Assembly (NCBI RefSeq): GCF_017526105.1
Contig: NZ_CP071839.1
Span: 2,594,501-2,658,500, forward strand
Direction of reading: 5' to 3'
DNA: 64,000 nucleotides
Source: Streptomyces cyanogenus
Lineage (GTDB): Bacteria; Actinomycetota; Actinomycetes; Streptomycetales; Streptomycetaceae
Shown: piece by piece, positions 51,362 through 60,964 of the stretch
Numbering within the stretch: position 1 is the stretch's first letter
How the letters are laid out: each line of letters starts with the position of its first letter
Made by a program: the position numbers and the translations under genes
Notes under the pieces: model-generated
The model's input: the letters and a program-made list of their open reading frames with translations, nothing else
The model's database searches: none
Told to the model about the DNA's origin: nothing

Positions 51362-52999
51362 TCAGTGGTGGCCGTGGCCGCTCGTGATCTCCTTGTACTC
51401 CTCGACGGTGGGCTTCGGGATCTGGTTGTCCTCGCCGTAGTAGGCGTTGGACAGCTTCACCCGGAGCTTCTCCGTGGCCGGCACCTTGCGCTCGACACCG
51501 TTCTCGTCGACCGTCGGACCGATCTCGGCCGGCTTGTACTGCTCGTGCGCGGTGAGCGTGTGCAGCTGCTCCTGGCTGAGCGGCTCGTGCACCTCGATGA
51601 ACTCACCGTGCGGCAGCCGCTTGATGATTCCGGTCTCCCGGCCGTGCAGCACCTTGTCGCGGTCGCGGCGCTGCAGGCCCAGGCAGATCCGCTTGGTGAC
51701 GATGAACGCGATGACCGGTCCGGCGACGAAGAAGATCCGGACGAACCAGGTGACGGCGTTGATCGACAGGTGGAAGTGGGTGGCCCACAGGTCGTTGCCA
51801 CCGCCGACCAGGGTGATCATGTAGATCGTCACCCAGGCGACACCGAACGCGGTCCGGGTCGGGGCGTTGCGCGGGCGGTCCAGGATGTGGTGCTCGCGCT
51901 TGTCGCCGGTGATCCAGGACTCGATGAACGGGTAGACCGCGATCGCCGCCAGGACCAGCGGGAAGAGCACCAGCGGGATGAACACGCCCAGGACCAGCGT
52001 GTGGCCCCAGAAGTTGATCTCCCAGCCCGGCATGAAGCGGATCAGACCCTCGGCGAAGCCCATGTACCAGTCGGGCTGGGCGCCGGTGGACACCTGGTCC
52101 GGACGGTAGGGGCCCATCGCCCAGATCGGGTTGATCTGCGCGACCGCGGCGATGGCCGCGATGACACCGAAGACCAGGAAGAAGAAGCCTCCGGCCTTGG
52201 CCATGTACACCGGCAGCAGCGGCATGCCGACGACGTTGTTGTTCGTCTTGCCGGGACCCGCGAACTGCGTGTGCTTGTGGTAGAAGACCAGGATCAGGTG
52301 CGCCACCATCAGACCGAGCATGATGCCCGGCAGCAGCAGGATGTGGATCGAGTAGAACCGGGCGACGAAGTCGTGGCCGGGGAACTCTCCGCCGAACAGG
52401 AAGAACGACAGGTACGTGCCGATGATCGGCACGGACAGGATCGCGCCCTCCATGAAGCGGACACCGGTGCCGGAGAGCAGGTCGTCCGGGAGCGAGTAAC
52501 CGGTGAAGCCGGTGAACATGCCGAGGACGAAGAGCAGGAAGCCGAACAGCCAGTTGATCTCACGCGGCTTGCGGAACGCGCCGGTGAAGAACACGCGCAT
52601 CATGTGCACGAACATGCCGGCGAGGAAGATCAGGGCGGCCCAGTGGTGGATCTGCCGGATGAGCAGACCACCGCGCACGTCGAAGGAGATGTGCAGGGTC
52701 GAGCTGAACGCCTCGGACATCAGCTGTCCCTGGAGCGGGACGTAGGAGCCGTGGTACTCCACCTCGTTCATCGACGGGTGGAAGAACAGCGTCAGATAGA
52801 CACCCGTCAGGATGATGATGATGAAGCTGTACATGCACACTTCGCCCAACATGAACGACCAGTGGTCGGGGAAGATCTTGCGCATGTTGGCCTTGGCCAG
52901 GGAGTAGATCCCGAGCCGGCCGTCGGCCCAGTCGGCGACGCGCTCGCCGGCCGGAGCCTTCCCGCGAGAGCGGGGCGTCTCGTTCGGTGCAGTACTCAT
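51362..52999 (-). CDS. qcrB: Cytochrome bc1 complex cytochrome b subunit
   Basis: A 545-residue membrane subunit of the menaquinol-cytochrome c reductase, carrying the two b hemes and the quinol sites. It has an eight-helix core, with [23 protein letters not shown] (heme His), [35 protein letters not shown] (heme His) and the PEWY-equivalent [14 protein letters not shown]. The C-terminal extension of about 120 residues ([28 protein letters not shown] onward, His-rich end SGHGHH) is the actinobacterial type. It overlaps qcrA by four bases. Confidence 0.97.
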   Translation of the reverse strand: MSTAPNETPRSRGKAPAGERVADWADGRLGIYSLAKANMRKIFPDHWSFMLGEVCMYSFIIIILTGVYLTLFFHPSMNEVEYHGSYVPLQGQLMSEAFSSTLHISFDVRGGLLIRQIHHWAALIFLAGMFVHMMRVFFTGAFRKPREINWLFGFLLFVLGMFTGFTGYSLPDDLLSGTGVRFMEGAILSVPIIGTYLSFFLFGGEFPGHDFVARFYSIHILLLPGIMLGLMVAHLILVFYHKHTQFAGPGKTNNNVVGMPLLPVYMAKAGGFFFLVFGVIAAIAAVAQINPIWAMGPYRPDQVSTGAQPDWYMGFAEGLIRFMPGWEINFWGHTLVLGVFIPLVLFPLVLAAIAVYPFIESWITGDKREHHILDRPRNAPTRTAFGVAWVTIYMITLVGGGNDLWATHFHLSINAVTWFVRIFFVAGPVIAFIVTKRICLGLQRRDRDKVLHGRETGIIKRLPHGEFIEVHEPLSQEQLHTLTAHEQYKPAEIGPTVDENGVERKVPATEKLRVKLSNAYYGEDNQIPKPTVEEYKEITSGHGHH

Positions 53000-54054
53000 C
53001 CGCGCTCCCAGAATGCAGGACCGACGGGCTCCTCGAAGTCGCCGAGCGCCTGGAGGTAACCCTCACTGTCCACGCCGATGCGCAGCTGCGGCAGGGCGTG
53101 GCCGGCGGGACCGAAGATCACTCGGGCACCGTCGGAGAGGTCGAAGGTGGACTGGTGGCACGGGCACAGCACGTGGTGCGTCTGCTGCTCGTACAGCGAG
53201 ATCGGGCAGCCGACGTGGGTGCAGATCTTGGAGAAGGCGACGATGCCCTCGTGCGACCAGTCGAGCTCGCGCTTGTCCTTGATGTTGCCCGGCTGCAGCC
53301 GGACGATCATCAGGGCCGCCTTGGCGATCTCCGTCTGGAAGTCCTCCTCGGTCTCCTCCAGGCCGTCCGGCTTGGCGAAGGTGAGGGAGCCCACGGCGAC
53401 GTCCTCGGGACGCAGCGGCTGGTTCGTGTTCATGTTGACCAGGCGCATGCCCTTGGCCCACATGGTGTGGCGCAGCGTGCTGTGCGGGAGCGGGCCGAGG
53501 TCGCGCAGCAGCATGACGCCGGAGAGCGGCACCATGGCCAGCGCGCCGAACATCGTGTTGCGGATCAGCTTGCGACGGCCGAGGGCCGACTCCTTGGCGC
53601 CCTCGCGGAAGTCCGCGTGGACCTTCGCCCGGACCTCCGGGGAGGCCTCGATCGGGTGCCGGTCGTCGGCGACCTCCACGTCGGACATCAGGGTGCGGGC
53701 CCAGTGGACCGCGCCCGCGCCGATGCAGAACAGTGCCACGCCCAGGGTCAGACCCAGCGCGAAGTTCAGCGCGCTGAGGTGACCGATCGGGAAGACGAAG
53801 ATCGACTTGTCCTCCGGGATCGCCACGTACGAGGCGATGAAGCCGATGGTGGCCAGCATGGACACCGTGAACAGCAGGGCGACCATGCGCTCGGACCGCC
53901 TGGCGGCCCGCTCGTCGACGTCCTGGATCCGGTGCTCGTGCGGCGGCAGACCCGGGTTGGCGAACGGGTTCTCCTCGTCCGCGACCCCTACCGCGCCGTG
54001 TGCGTGGTCCTGCTCAGCGGGCAGGTTCTCTTCTGGAATGTCTTGGCTACTCAT
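52996..54054 (-). CDS. qcrA: Rieske iron-sulfur subunit
   Basis: A 352-residue [2Fe-2S] subunit that takes electrons from menaquinol. The Rieske ligands are Cys278/His280 (ICTHVGC) and Cys297/His300 (CPCHQS), with disulfide cysteines Cys283 and Cys299. The N-terminal about 185 residues contain three transmembrane helices (about 57-78, 97-118, 165-184), the actinobacterial architecture in place of a single anchor. It overlaps qcrC and qcrB by four bases on each side, so the three are translationally coupled. Confidence 0.97.
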   Translation of the reverse strand: MSSQDIPEENLPAEQDHAHGAVGVADEENPFANPGLPPHEHRIQDVDERAARRSERMVALLFTVSMLATIGFIASYVAIPEDKSIFVFPIGHLSALNFALGLTLGVALFCIGAGAVHWARTLMSDVEVADDRHPIEASPEVRAKVHADFREGAKESALGRRKLIRNTMFGALAMVPLSGVMLLRDLGPLPHSTLRHTMWAKGMRLVNMNTNQPLRPEDVAVGSLTFAKPDGLEETEEDFQTEIAKAALMIVRLQPGNIKDKRELDWSHEGIVAFSKICTHVGCPISLYEQQTHHVLCPCHQSTFDLSDGARVIFGPAGHALPQLRIGVDSEGYLQALGDFEEPVGPAFWERG

Positions 54055-54863
54055 GACTTCTTGGCCTTTGCGGTCCGAGCGGCGACCCAGACGGCGACCG
54101 CGATCAGCGCGCCGAGGCCGAAGATCCAGGCGAACAGACCCTCACTGACCGGCCCGAGGCCGCCCAGCTCCAGACCGCCAGGGTTCTCCGTCTTGCTGCT
54201 GTTGACCGCGTTCAGGTACGCGATGATGTCCTTCTTGTTCTTCTCCGACATCGTGGTGTCGGGGAAGGACGGCATGTTCTGCGGGCCCGTCTGCATGGCC
54301 TCGTAGATGTGCTTGGGAGCGACACCCTCCAGGCTCGGCGCGTACTTGCCCTTGGTCAGGGCACCGCCCTTGCCGGTGAAGTTGTGGCACTGCGCGCAGT
54401 TGGTGCGGAACAGCTCACCGCCCTTGGCGATGTCCGCGCCCTGGGGGCCGTACTGCTGCTTGGTGGGCACGCTCGGGCCGGCACCCAGCGAGGCGACGTA
54501 CGCGGCGAGCTGGTCGATCTGGGCCTGCGTGTAGATGTTCTTCTTGCGCGGGACCTGGGCGCCCTGCGAGGTCGCGGCGGGCATACGGCCGGTGCCGACC
54601 TGGAAGTCGACGGCGGCGGCACCCACGCCGACGAGGCTCGGGCCGTCGGAGGAGCCCTGGCCACCGGTGCCGTGGCAGCTGGCGCAGCCGACCTGGTAGA
54701 GCTTCTTGCCCTCCTTGATGGTCAGGGACTGGGAGGTTTCATCGGCCTGCGCCTTGCCCGCGGGCGCGAACGCGGCGTACAGCCCCCCAGTGGCCGCCAG
54801 CGCGAGGAGTAGGACGACGACCGCCGCCAGCGGATGGCGTCGTCGTGCGGAGAGCTTTTTCAC
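54051..54863 (-). CDS. qcrC: Diheme cytochrome c subunit of the bcc complex
   Basis: A 270-residue membrane-anchored cytochrome cc. Two heme-binding sites are Cys60-Ala-Ser-Cys63-His64 and Cys156-Ala-Gln-Cys159-His160; axial methionines are probably in TGRMPAATS and QNMPSFPD. An N-terminal signal-like helix (about 11-32) and a C-terminal helix (LFAWIFGLGALIAVAVWVA, about 243-261) anchor it. It replaces the soluble cytochrome c, passing electrons directly to the aa3 oxidase in the bcc-aa3 supercomplex. Confidence 0.97.
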   Translation of the reverse strand: MKKLSARRRHPLAAVVVLLLALAATGGLYAAFAPAGKAQADETSQSLTIKEGKKLYQVGCASCHGTGGQGSSDGPSLVGVGAAAVDFQVGTGRMPAATSQGAQVPRKKNIYTQAQIDQLAAYVASLGAGPSVPTKQQYGPQGADIAKGGELFRTNCAQCHNFTGKGGALTKGKYAPSLEGVAPKHIYEAMQTGPQNMPSFPDTTMSEKNKKDIIAYLNAVNSSKTENPGGLELGGLGPVSEGLFAWIFGLGALIAVAVWVAARTAKAKKS

Positions 54864-54925
54864 GGATTACCCCGGTGTCAGGATCTTCTGCGTCGGTGCT
54901 TCTGGATGTGCGGGAGCGGTCCCGG

Positions 54926-55546
54926 CTACTTGATCAGGTAGATCGTGGCGAAGAGGCCGATCCAGACGACATCGACGAAGTGCCAGTAGTAGGACACGAC
55001 GATGGCGGCGGTCGCCTGCTCGTGAGTGAACCTCTTGGCCATGTAGGTGCGGCCGAGGACCAGCAGGAAGGCGATGAGACCGCCCGTCACGTGCAGGCCG
55101 TGGAAGCCGGTGGTCAGGTAGAACACCGAGCCGTACGGGTCGGAGGACAGCGAGATGCCGTCCTTCTTCACCAGCTCCGTGTACTCGTAGATCTGACCGC
55201 CGATGAAGATCGCACCCATGATGAAGGTGAGGATGAACCAGCCACGGAGCTTCTTCACATCGCCGCGCTCGGCCGCGAACACGCCGAGCTGGCAGGTGAG
55301 GGAGGAGAGCACCAGGATCGTGGTGTTCGTGGCGGAGAAGGGCACGTTGAGTGCCTCCGCCTGTTCCTTCCAGTGGACCGGTCCGGTCACCGACCGGAGG
55401 GTGAAGTACATCGCGAAGAGGGCCGCGAAGAACATCAGCTCGGAACTCAGCCAGATGATGGTTCCGACGCTGGTGAGGTTCGGCCGGTTGACCGACGGGT
55501 GCGCGTGCCCGGTTTCTACTGTCGTTGCTGTCGCCACGACCGACAT
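54926..55546 (-). CDS. ctaE: Cytochrome c oxidase subunit III
   Basis: A 206-residue five-helix membrane subunit of the aa3 oxidase. It starts with a short cytoplasmic tail then [21 protein letters not shown], and contains [21 protein letters not shown] and [24 protein letters not shown] at the end, typical for CtaE. First gene of the ctaE-qcrCAB operon, 62 bases before qcrC, and divergent from the receiver-domain gene across a 166-base gap. Confidence 0.96.
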   Translation of the reverse strand: MSVVATATTVETGHAHPSVNRPNLTSVGTIIWLSSELMFFAALFAMYFTLRSVTGPVHWKEQAEALNVPFSATNTTILVLSSLTCQLGVFAAERGDVKKLRGWFILTFIMGAIFIGGQIYEYTELVKKDGISLSSDPYGSVFYLTTGFHGLHVTGGLIAFLLVLGRTYMAKRFTHEQATAAIVVSYYWHFVDVVWIGLFATIYLIK

Positions 55547-55712
55547 TATGTCGGTCGCTTATCTCGCGCTCACTCCGGGGGGTGCCGTTCGGAGTGTTGC
55601 CCCCCGCGAGACCGGTGTTGACGTGGTGTTCACGGGGACGACGACGGGAGTAACATCCGCCGGAACGGCCCCGCCCGTCCTGTCCGTACGACGCTGACGT
55701 CTCGGAGGAACA

Positions 55713-56114
55713 ATGCAGCCGACCGCCACGGTGCTGGTCTACAGCGACGACTCCACCACCCGCGAGCAAGTACGGCTGGCCGCCGGGCGACGGCCGGCTC
55801 CCGATGTGCCCCAGGTCGAGTTCGTGGAGTGCGCGACCCCCGAGGCGGTCCTCAGGGAGCTGGACAAGGGCGGCATCGACGTCTGCGTGCTGGACGGCGA
55901 GGCCGTGCCGATGGGCGGCATGGGGATGTGCCGGCAGATCAAGGACGAGGTGTTCGACTGCCCGCCGGTGCTGTTGCTGATGGGGCGGCCGCAGGACGCC
56001 TGGCTGGCCACGTGGAGCCGGGCGGACGCGGCGGTGACCCTGCCGGTGGATCCGGTGGAGTTCGCCTCCGCCCTGGCCTCCCTGCTCCGCCGGAAGCGGT
56101 TGGTGGGCGCCTAG
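55713..56114 (+). CDS. Stand-alone response-regulator receiver domain
   Basis: A 133-residue single-domain receiver-like protein with no output domain. VLVYSDDSTTREQVRLAAG gives the acidic pair, VCVLDGEAVPMGGMGMCRQI carries the candidate phosphorylation Asp (near residue 60), and the Lys of the usual active site seems lacking: the region is VTLPVDPVEF. It may be a pseudo-receiver. No kinase gene is adjacent. It sits between ctaE and the L,D-transpeptidase in the respiratory cluster, on the opposite strand. Confidence 0.85.
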   Translation: MQPTATVLVYSDDSTTREQVRLAAGRRPAPDVPQVEFVECATPEAVLRELDKGGIDVCVLDGEAVPMGGMGMCRQIKDEVFDCPPVLLLMGRPQDAWLATWSRADAAVTLPVDPVEFASALASLLRRKRLVGA

Positions 56115-56115
56115 C

Positions 56116-56175
56116 GGGCAGGGGCGCGGGGACCGTGCGCGCGTGCGGGCCCGTGGTGGCCCCTTCCCGCGCCGT
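56116..56175. repeat. Streptomyces intergenic repeat fragment
   Basis: GGGGCGCGGGG and GTGCGCGCGTGCGGGCCCG followed by CCCGCGCC resemble the scattered Streptomyces repeat seen also at 27861-27960. It lies between the convergent receiver and L,D-transpeptidase genes and may serve as their terminator. Confidence 0.4.
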
Positions 56176-56197
56176 CCCGCGCGCCCCTTCGGGACGC

Positions 56198-57460
56198 TCA
56201 CAGGGCCGCTGGCTGGATCCTCAGGGCGTCTGACGGGGCCGGGCCGTCCGGTTTGCCGTTGAACAGGGCGCTGCCCTCCCGCCACTTCTGCCAGTCGACG
56301 TTCCAGTCGCCGAAGCCGTTGCCGAAGGGCTCCATGTCGTCGCCGTTGGAGTTGACGACCCTGACGATGTCGCCCTCGCGGACGGTGTCGAAGAACCACT
56401 CGGCGTTGGACGTGCTCATCCCGGTGCAGCCGTGGCTGACGTTGGCGTAGCCCTGCGAGCCCACGGACCAGGGGGCGGCGTGCACGTACTCGCCGGACCA
56501 GGTGACCCGGGTGGCGTAGTAGACCGGCAGGTCGTACGAGTCGGCGCTGCCCTCGGCGATGCCGACGGTGGTGCCGCGCATGCGTACGAAGTACTGCTTG
56601 GCCAGGACCACCTTGACGCCGTTGCGGGTCTCGAAGCCGGGCTTGCCCGTGGTGACCGGGATCTGGTTGATCTCCTGGCCGTTCCGGTAGACGGTCATCT
56701 GGTGCGAGGCGGCGTCGGTGACGGCCTCGATCCGGTCGCCCGTGGTGATCTTCAGCGGCTTCGACTTCCCGCCCCAGAGCCGGTCGCCGATCCTGACGCC
56801 CTCCAGGTTGCTGTGCACCTGGACGGTGGCGTGGACGGGCCAGTACTCCTTGGGGCGGTAGTGCAGTTCCTTGTTGTCCACCCAGTGCCAGGCGCCCGGC
56901 ACGGCCGGCGTGGACTCCACCCGCAGGGCGCGTTCCACGACGGCGCGCTGCGCCTTGTCCTTGATCTCGTGGTCGAGCTGGGCCGTGATCGGCTGCCCCA
57001 CGCCGTAGGTGCCCGTCTGCGGCCCGAACGTGACGTTCAGGCGCTGCTTGCTGGCGGGCTTGCTGGTGTCGAACGTGAGGACCTTGCGGCCGGGCGCGCC
57101 GTCCTCGTCCTCGGTGCTCACCGTGACCGTGTAGTGGGCGTTGGCCGCCAGTGGCGAGGTGCTGTGCCAGCGGCTGCCGTCGGCGGCCAGTTCGCCCGCC
57201 ACGTAGCGCCCCGTGGAGTCCCGGGCGGTGACGTCCGTGATGCGGCCGTCACCGCTGTTGGCGGTGACCTCCAGGGGCTTGTCCGGGTCGGCCCGCTTCC
57301 CCGCTTCGGTGGGGCCGTTGAAGGAGATCAGGCCCGCTGCGTCGTACGGCCTGGCCGACAGGGGGTTGCCGTCCGAACCGCAAGCGGTGACGCCCGCGCC
57401 GAGGGCGGTCACCAGCAGGGTGCAGCTGACGACGGTGCGGGTCCGCGGAGTGTGGTTCAT
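56198..57460 (-). CDS. L,D-transpeptidase lipoprotein (YkuD domain)
   Basis: A 420-residue exported lipoprotein that probably makes 3-3 peptidoglycan cross-links. Lipobox GAGVTACGS (Cys27). Two Ig-like N-terminal domains (about 45-245; PLEVTANSGDGRITDV, PITAQLDHEIKD) precede the YkuD catalytic domain (about 250-385), with HAAPWS and the SHGCTGMS nucleophile loop. This matches mycobacterial LdtMt2-type enzymes. It lies between ctaE and ctaF within the respiratory block, transcribed in the same direction. Confidence 0.95.
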   Translation of the reverse strand: MNHTPRTRTVVSCTLLVTALGAGVTACGSDGNPLSARPYDAAGLISFNGPTEAGKRADPDKPLEVTANSGDGRITDVTARDSTGRYVAGELAADGSRWHSTSPLAANAHYTVTVSTEDEDGAPGRKVLTFDTSKPASKQRLNVTFGPQTGTYGVGQPITAQLDHEIKDKAQRAVVERALRVESTPAVPGAWHWVDNKELHYRPKEYWPVHATVQVHSNLEGVRIGDRLWGGKSKPLKITTGDRIEAVTDAASHQMTVYRNGQEINQIPVTTGKPGFETRNGVKVVLAKQYFVRMRGTTVGIAEGSADSYDLPVYYATRVTWSGEYVHAAPWSVGSQGYANVSHGCTGMSTSNAEWFFDTVREGDIVRVVNSNGDDMEPFGNGFGDWNVDWQKWREGSALFNGKPDGPAPSDALRIQPAAL

Positions 57461-57562
57461 ATGATCACGCTATGAGCTGGAGACCGTACCGGCGCGGCAG
57501 GTAACTCGTACGAGGGAACGACACTGCGGCAAAGGAAGGACGCTCCCCCGCGGCCGGAAAAG

Positions 57563-57604
57563 CCGGGAGCCCGGACCCTCCCGAGGGAAGGTCCGGGCTC
57601 CCGG
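57563..57604 (-). terminator. Terminator of the ctaCDF operon
   Basis: A perfect 15-bp stem (57563-57577 with 57590-57604); the 12-base loop can itself pair. It lies 15 bases after the ctaF stop on the minus strand. Confidence 0.9.
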
Positions 57605-57619
57605 TGCGTTCCGCGCGTC

Positions 57620-58018
57620 CTACTGGGTGCGGTTCTCACCGTGGTAGTACTCGAACACCCAGCCGAACAGGCCGAGCACGATGAACGGCGCCGAGAAGTA
57701 GATCAGCCACCAGCCGACCGCGATGCTGAGGAAGGCGATCGCGCCGCCGAAGCCCAGCATGAGCGGCTGCCAGCTGTGCGGGCTGAAGAAGCCCAGCTCG
57801 CCCGCGTCGTCCGCGACGTCGGCCTCCTTGTCGTCCTGGGCGCCCGCGTCGACCCGCCGGGCGGTGAAGCCCAGGTAGAAGCCGATCATGACGCTCAGGC
57901 CGAAGGCCAGGAAGAGCGCGGTGGTTCCGGCCGGCTCCTTCGACCACACGCCATACACGATGGCCATGATCAGGATGAAGACGCTCAGCCAGATGAACAT
58001 CCGACCCTGGATCTTCAC
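57620..58018 (-). CDS. ctaF: Cytochrome c oxidase subunit IV
   Basis: A 132-residue actinobacterial subunit IV with four hydrophobic helices ([55 protein letters not shown] and [20 protein letters not shown]) and a polar Asp-rich loop between helices two and three. It starts four bases inside the end of ctaD. It structurally stabilizes the aa3 oxidase; homologue of Rv2199c. Confidence 0.94.
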   Translation of the reverse strand: MKIQGRMFIWLSVFILIMAIVYGVWSKEPAGTTALFLAFGLSVMIGFYLGFTARRVDAGAQDDKEADVADDAGELGFFSPHSWQPLMLGFGGAIAFLSIAVGWWLIYFSAPFIVLGLFGWVFEYYHGENRTQ

Positions 58019-59748
58019 TTGCCGGCCTCCTTGCTGCCCGCGACGGCGGTGCCATGACCGGCGTGCTCGAGCTGCTCGAGCGCGGCGATCTCAGGGTGGT
58101 GCAGGTCGAACGCCGGGGATTCGCTGCGGATCCGCGGCAGGGTGAGGAAGTTGTGCCGCGGCGGCGGGCAGGAGGTCGCCCACTCCAGCGAGCGGCCGTA
58201 GCCCCACGGGTCGTCCACGCCGACCGGCTTGCCGTACTTGGCCGTCTTCCACACGTTGTAGAGGAACGGCAGGATCGACAGGCCGAGCAGGAAGGAGCTG
58301 ATCGTCGAGATCGTGTTCAGGGCCGTGAAGCCGTCGGCCGCCAGGTAGTCGGCGTACCGGCGCGGCATGCCCTCGGCGCCCAGCCAGTGCTGGACCAGGA
58401 AGGTGCCGTGGAAGCCGATGAACAGCGTCCAGAAGGTGATCTTGCCGAGGCGCTCGTCCAGCATCTTGCCGGTCATCTTCGGCCACCAGAAGTGGAAGCC
58501 GGCGAACATCGCGAACACGACCGTGCCGAAGACCACGTAGTGGAAGTGCGCCACCACGAAGTACGAGTCGGAGACGTGGAAGTCCATCGGCGGCGAGGCC
58601 AGGATGACACCGGTCAGACCGCCGAAGGTGAAGGTGATCAGGAAGCCGACGGCCCAGAGCATCGGTGTCTCGAAGGACAGCGAGCCCTTCCACATCGTGC
58701 CGATCCAGTTGAAGAACTTCACCCCGGTCGGCACCGCGATCAGGAACGTCATGAAGGAGAAGAACGGCAGCAGCACCCCGCCGGTGACGTACATGTGGTG
58801 GGCCCACACCGTCACGGACAGCCCCGCGATCGCGATGGTCGCGGCGATCAGGCCCATGTAGCCGAACATCGGCTTACGGGAGAACACCGGGATGACTTCG
58901 CTGATGATGCCGAAGAACGGCAGGGCGATGATGTACACCTCGGGGTGGCCGAAGAACCAGAAGAGGTGTTGCCACAGCAGGGCTCCGCCGTTCGCCGCGT
59001 CGAAGACGTGGGAGCCGAACTTGCGGTCCGCCTCCAGGGCGAACAGCGCGGCCGCCAGGACCGGGAAGGCGAGCAGGACCAGCACGGCGGTCAGCAGCAC
59101 GTTCCACACGAAGATCGGCATGCGGAACATGGTCATGCCCGGGGCACGCATGCAGATGATCGTGGTGATGAAGTTGACCGCGCCGAGGATGGTGCCGAAG
59201 CCGGAGAAGGCCAGACCCATGATCCACATGTCGGCGCCCAGGCCCGGGCTGCGGACCGCGTCCGACAGCGGGGAGTAGGCGAACCAGCCGAAGTCCGCCG
59301 CACCCTCCGGGGTGAGGAAGCCGCCGACGGCGATGGTCGAGCCGAACAGGTACAGCCAGTAGGCGAACATGTTCAGCCGCGGGAACGCCACGTCGGGCGC
59401 GCCGATCTGCAGCGGCATGATCCAGTTCGTGAAACCGGCGAACAGCGGCGTCGCGAACATCAGCAGCATGATCGTGCCGTGCATCGTGAACGCCTGGTTG
59501 AACTGCTCGTTCGTCATGAACTGCAGGCCCGGGCGGGCCAGCTCGGCGCGCATCAGCAGCGCCATCACGCCGCCGATCAGGAAGAACGCGAACGAGGTGA
59601 CCAGATACAGCGTGCCGATCGTCTTGTGGTCGGTGGTCGTCAGCCACTTCACCACGACGTTGCCGGGCTGCTTGCGCCGGACCGGCAGCTCGTTCTCGTA
59701 CGAGTCCTCAGCTGCCGCGGCACCCTGGGGTTCGTTGAGGATGCTCAC
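58015..59748 (-). CDS. ctaD: Cytochrome c oxidase subunit I
   Basis: A 577-residue catalytic subunit with 12 transmembrane helices. Heme a His in [10 protein letters not shown], the CuB-Tyr crosslink motif [14 protein letters not shown], CuB histidines in WAHHMYV, and heme a3/heme a ligands in [12 protein letters not shown]-channel and D-channel residues ([17 protein letters not shown] region) are present. The GTG at 59748 overlaps the ctaC stop (GTGA), so the subunits are coupled. It oxidizes cytochrome c of QcrC and reduces oxygen while pumping protons. Confidence 0.97.
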   Translation of the reverse strand: MSILNEPQGAAAAEDSYENELPVRRKQPGNVVVKWLTTTDHKTIGTLYLVTSFAFFLIGGVMALLMRAELARPGLQFMTNEQFNQAFTMHGTIMLLMFATPLFAGFTNWIMPLQIGAPDVAFPRLNMFAYWLYLFGSTIAVGGFLTPEGAADFGWFAYSPLSDAVRSPGLGADMWIMGLAFSGFGTILGAVNFITTIICMRAPGMTMFRMPIFVWNVLLTAVLVLLAFPVLAAALFALEADRKFGSHVFDAANGGALLWQHLFWFFGHPEVYIIALPFFGIISEVIPVFSRKPMFGYMGLIAATIAIAGLSVTVWAHHMYVTGGVLLPFFSFMTFLIAVPTGVKFFNWIGTMWKGSLSFETPMLWAVGFLITFTFGGLTGVILASPPMDFHVSDSYFVVAHFHYVVFGTVVFAMFAGFHFWWPKMTGKMLDERLGKITFWTLFIGFHGTFLVQHWLGAEGMPRRYADYLAADGFTALNTISTISSFLLGLSILPFLYNVWKTAKYGKPVGVDDPWGYGRSLEWATSCPPPRHNFLTLPRIRSESPAFDLHHPEIAALEQLEHAGHGTAVAGSKEAGK

Positions 59749-60707
59749 AGTACGTTCGACTCCCGGTTCTTCTCGTGGCTCGTCTGCGCGATGCCGGCGG
59801 GAATGTAACCGGTCTGCCCCTTCTTGGCGAGGTCCTGGAGATGCTTCTGGTAAGCCGCCGGGGAGACGACCTTCACGTTGAACAGCATCCGGGAGTGGTC
59901 GACGCCGCAGAGCTCCGCGCACTTGCCCAGGAAGGTCCCCTCCTTGTTGGGGGTCACCTGGAACGCGTTGGTGTGGCCCGGGATGACGTCCTGCTTCATC
60001 AGGAACGGCACCACCCAGAAGGAGTGGATGACGTCACGCGAGGTCAGGACGAAGCGGACCGTCTTGCCCTTGGGGAGCCAGAGCGTCGGACCGGGGTTGT
60101 TCGTCTGCGGGTTCCGCGTGCCCGGGGTGCCGACGTCGTAGACACCGCCGGCGTTCGCCGGGAAGTCCTTCTTGAACCGGGCCGGAATGGCGTCCAGGTT
60201 CCCGTCGGTCTTGGCGTCGCCGGTGGAACCGGGGACGTTCTCGATGTAGTTGAAGCCCCAGCTCCACTGGAAGCCGACCACGTTGACCGTGACGTCCGGC
60301 TTCTTGTCGGTGAGGCTGAGCAGCTTCGACTCGTCCCGGGCCGTGAAGTAGAAGAGCACCGAGATGATGATGATCGGGACCACCGTGTACAGGGCCTCGA
60401 TCGGCATGTTGTACCGAGTCTGCGGAGGAACCTCGACCTTGGTGCGGCTGCGCCGGTGGAAGAGGGCACTCCACAGGATCAGGCCCCACACCAGCACGCC
60501 GACGGCGAGCGCGGCAGCCCAGGAGCCCTGCCACAGGGAGAGGATCCGCGGAGCCTCTTCCGTGGTCGGGGTGGGCATGCCAAGGCGGGGGAAGTCCTTG
60601 TATGTGCAACCGGTTGCGGTCGCCAGGACCAGGCCCGCGGTCAGTGCCTGCAGCAGCTTCCGCCGCATCGGGCGCCGCGGCGAGCGGTCGGAGCCGTTGG
60701 GACTCAC
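59745..60707 (-). CDS. ctaC: Cytochrome c oxidase subunit II
   Basis: A 320-residue CuA-bearing lipoprotein subunit. Signal with lipobox ATATGCTYK (Cys34), two transmembrane helices (about 57-80 and 105-125, including [11 protein letters not shown]), then the cupredoxin domain: [23 protein letters not shown], and the CuA loop [14 protein letters not shown]. Usual actinobacterial insert between the cupredoxin strands. First gene of ctaC-ctaD-ctaF; GTG start at 60707. Confidence 0.96.
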   Translation of the reverse strand: MSPNGSDRSPRRPMRRKLLQALTAGLVLATATGCTYKDFPRLGMPTPTTEEAPRILSLWQGSWAAALAVGVLVWGLILWSALFHRRSRTKVEVPPQTRYNMPIEALYTVVPIIIISVLFYFTARDESKLLSLTDKKPDVTVNVVGFQWSWGFNYIENVPGSTGDAKTDGNLDAIPARFKKDFPANAGGVYDVGTPGTRNPQTNNPGPTLWLPKGKTVRFVLTSRDVIHSFWVVPFLMKQDVIPGHTNAFQVTPNKEGTFLGKCAELCGVDHSRMLFNVKVVSPAAYQKHLQDLAKKGQTGYIPAGIAQTSHEKNRESNVL

Positions 60708-60891
60708 GTAGCGCCTTCCCGAGAGTCTCGCCCGCGCGGTCGGCTGCGGCCTTCTCGCTGGTCGGTCGCCGCCCTGCGTCGGGCAGGGGTTTGGATGTTT
60801 ATGCGGACCAAACCCTAGCCCACCCTCTCCGAGGGTTCGCGGGGAGGGGTGCCTACTGGCTCGGGTGGTTCGCTTGATTGGCGGCGGCGGG

Positions 60892-60930
60892 TCCGTTGTG
60901 GCTGGTCGAGCAGTTGCCCGCGCCCCTGGA
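60892..60930. repeat. Streptomyces intergenic repeat copy
   Basis: GTTGTGGCTGGTCGAGCAGT followed by TGCCCGCGCCCCTGGA is a near-complete copy of the repeat common in Streptomyces intergenic regions. It lies in the 257-base gap between ctaC and the divergent desulfurase-TusA gene, which otherwise holds promoters only. Confidence 0.65.
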
Positions 60931-60964
60931 CCGACCGCCTCCGCCGGGGTCTTAACGTTGCCGT

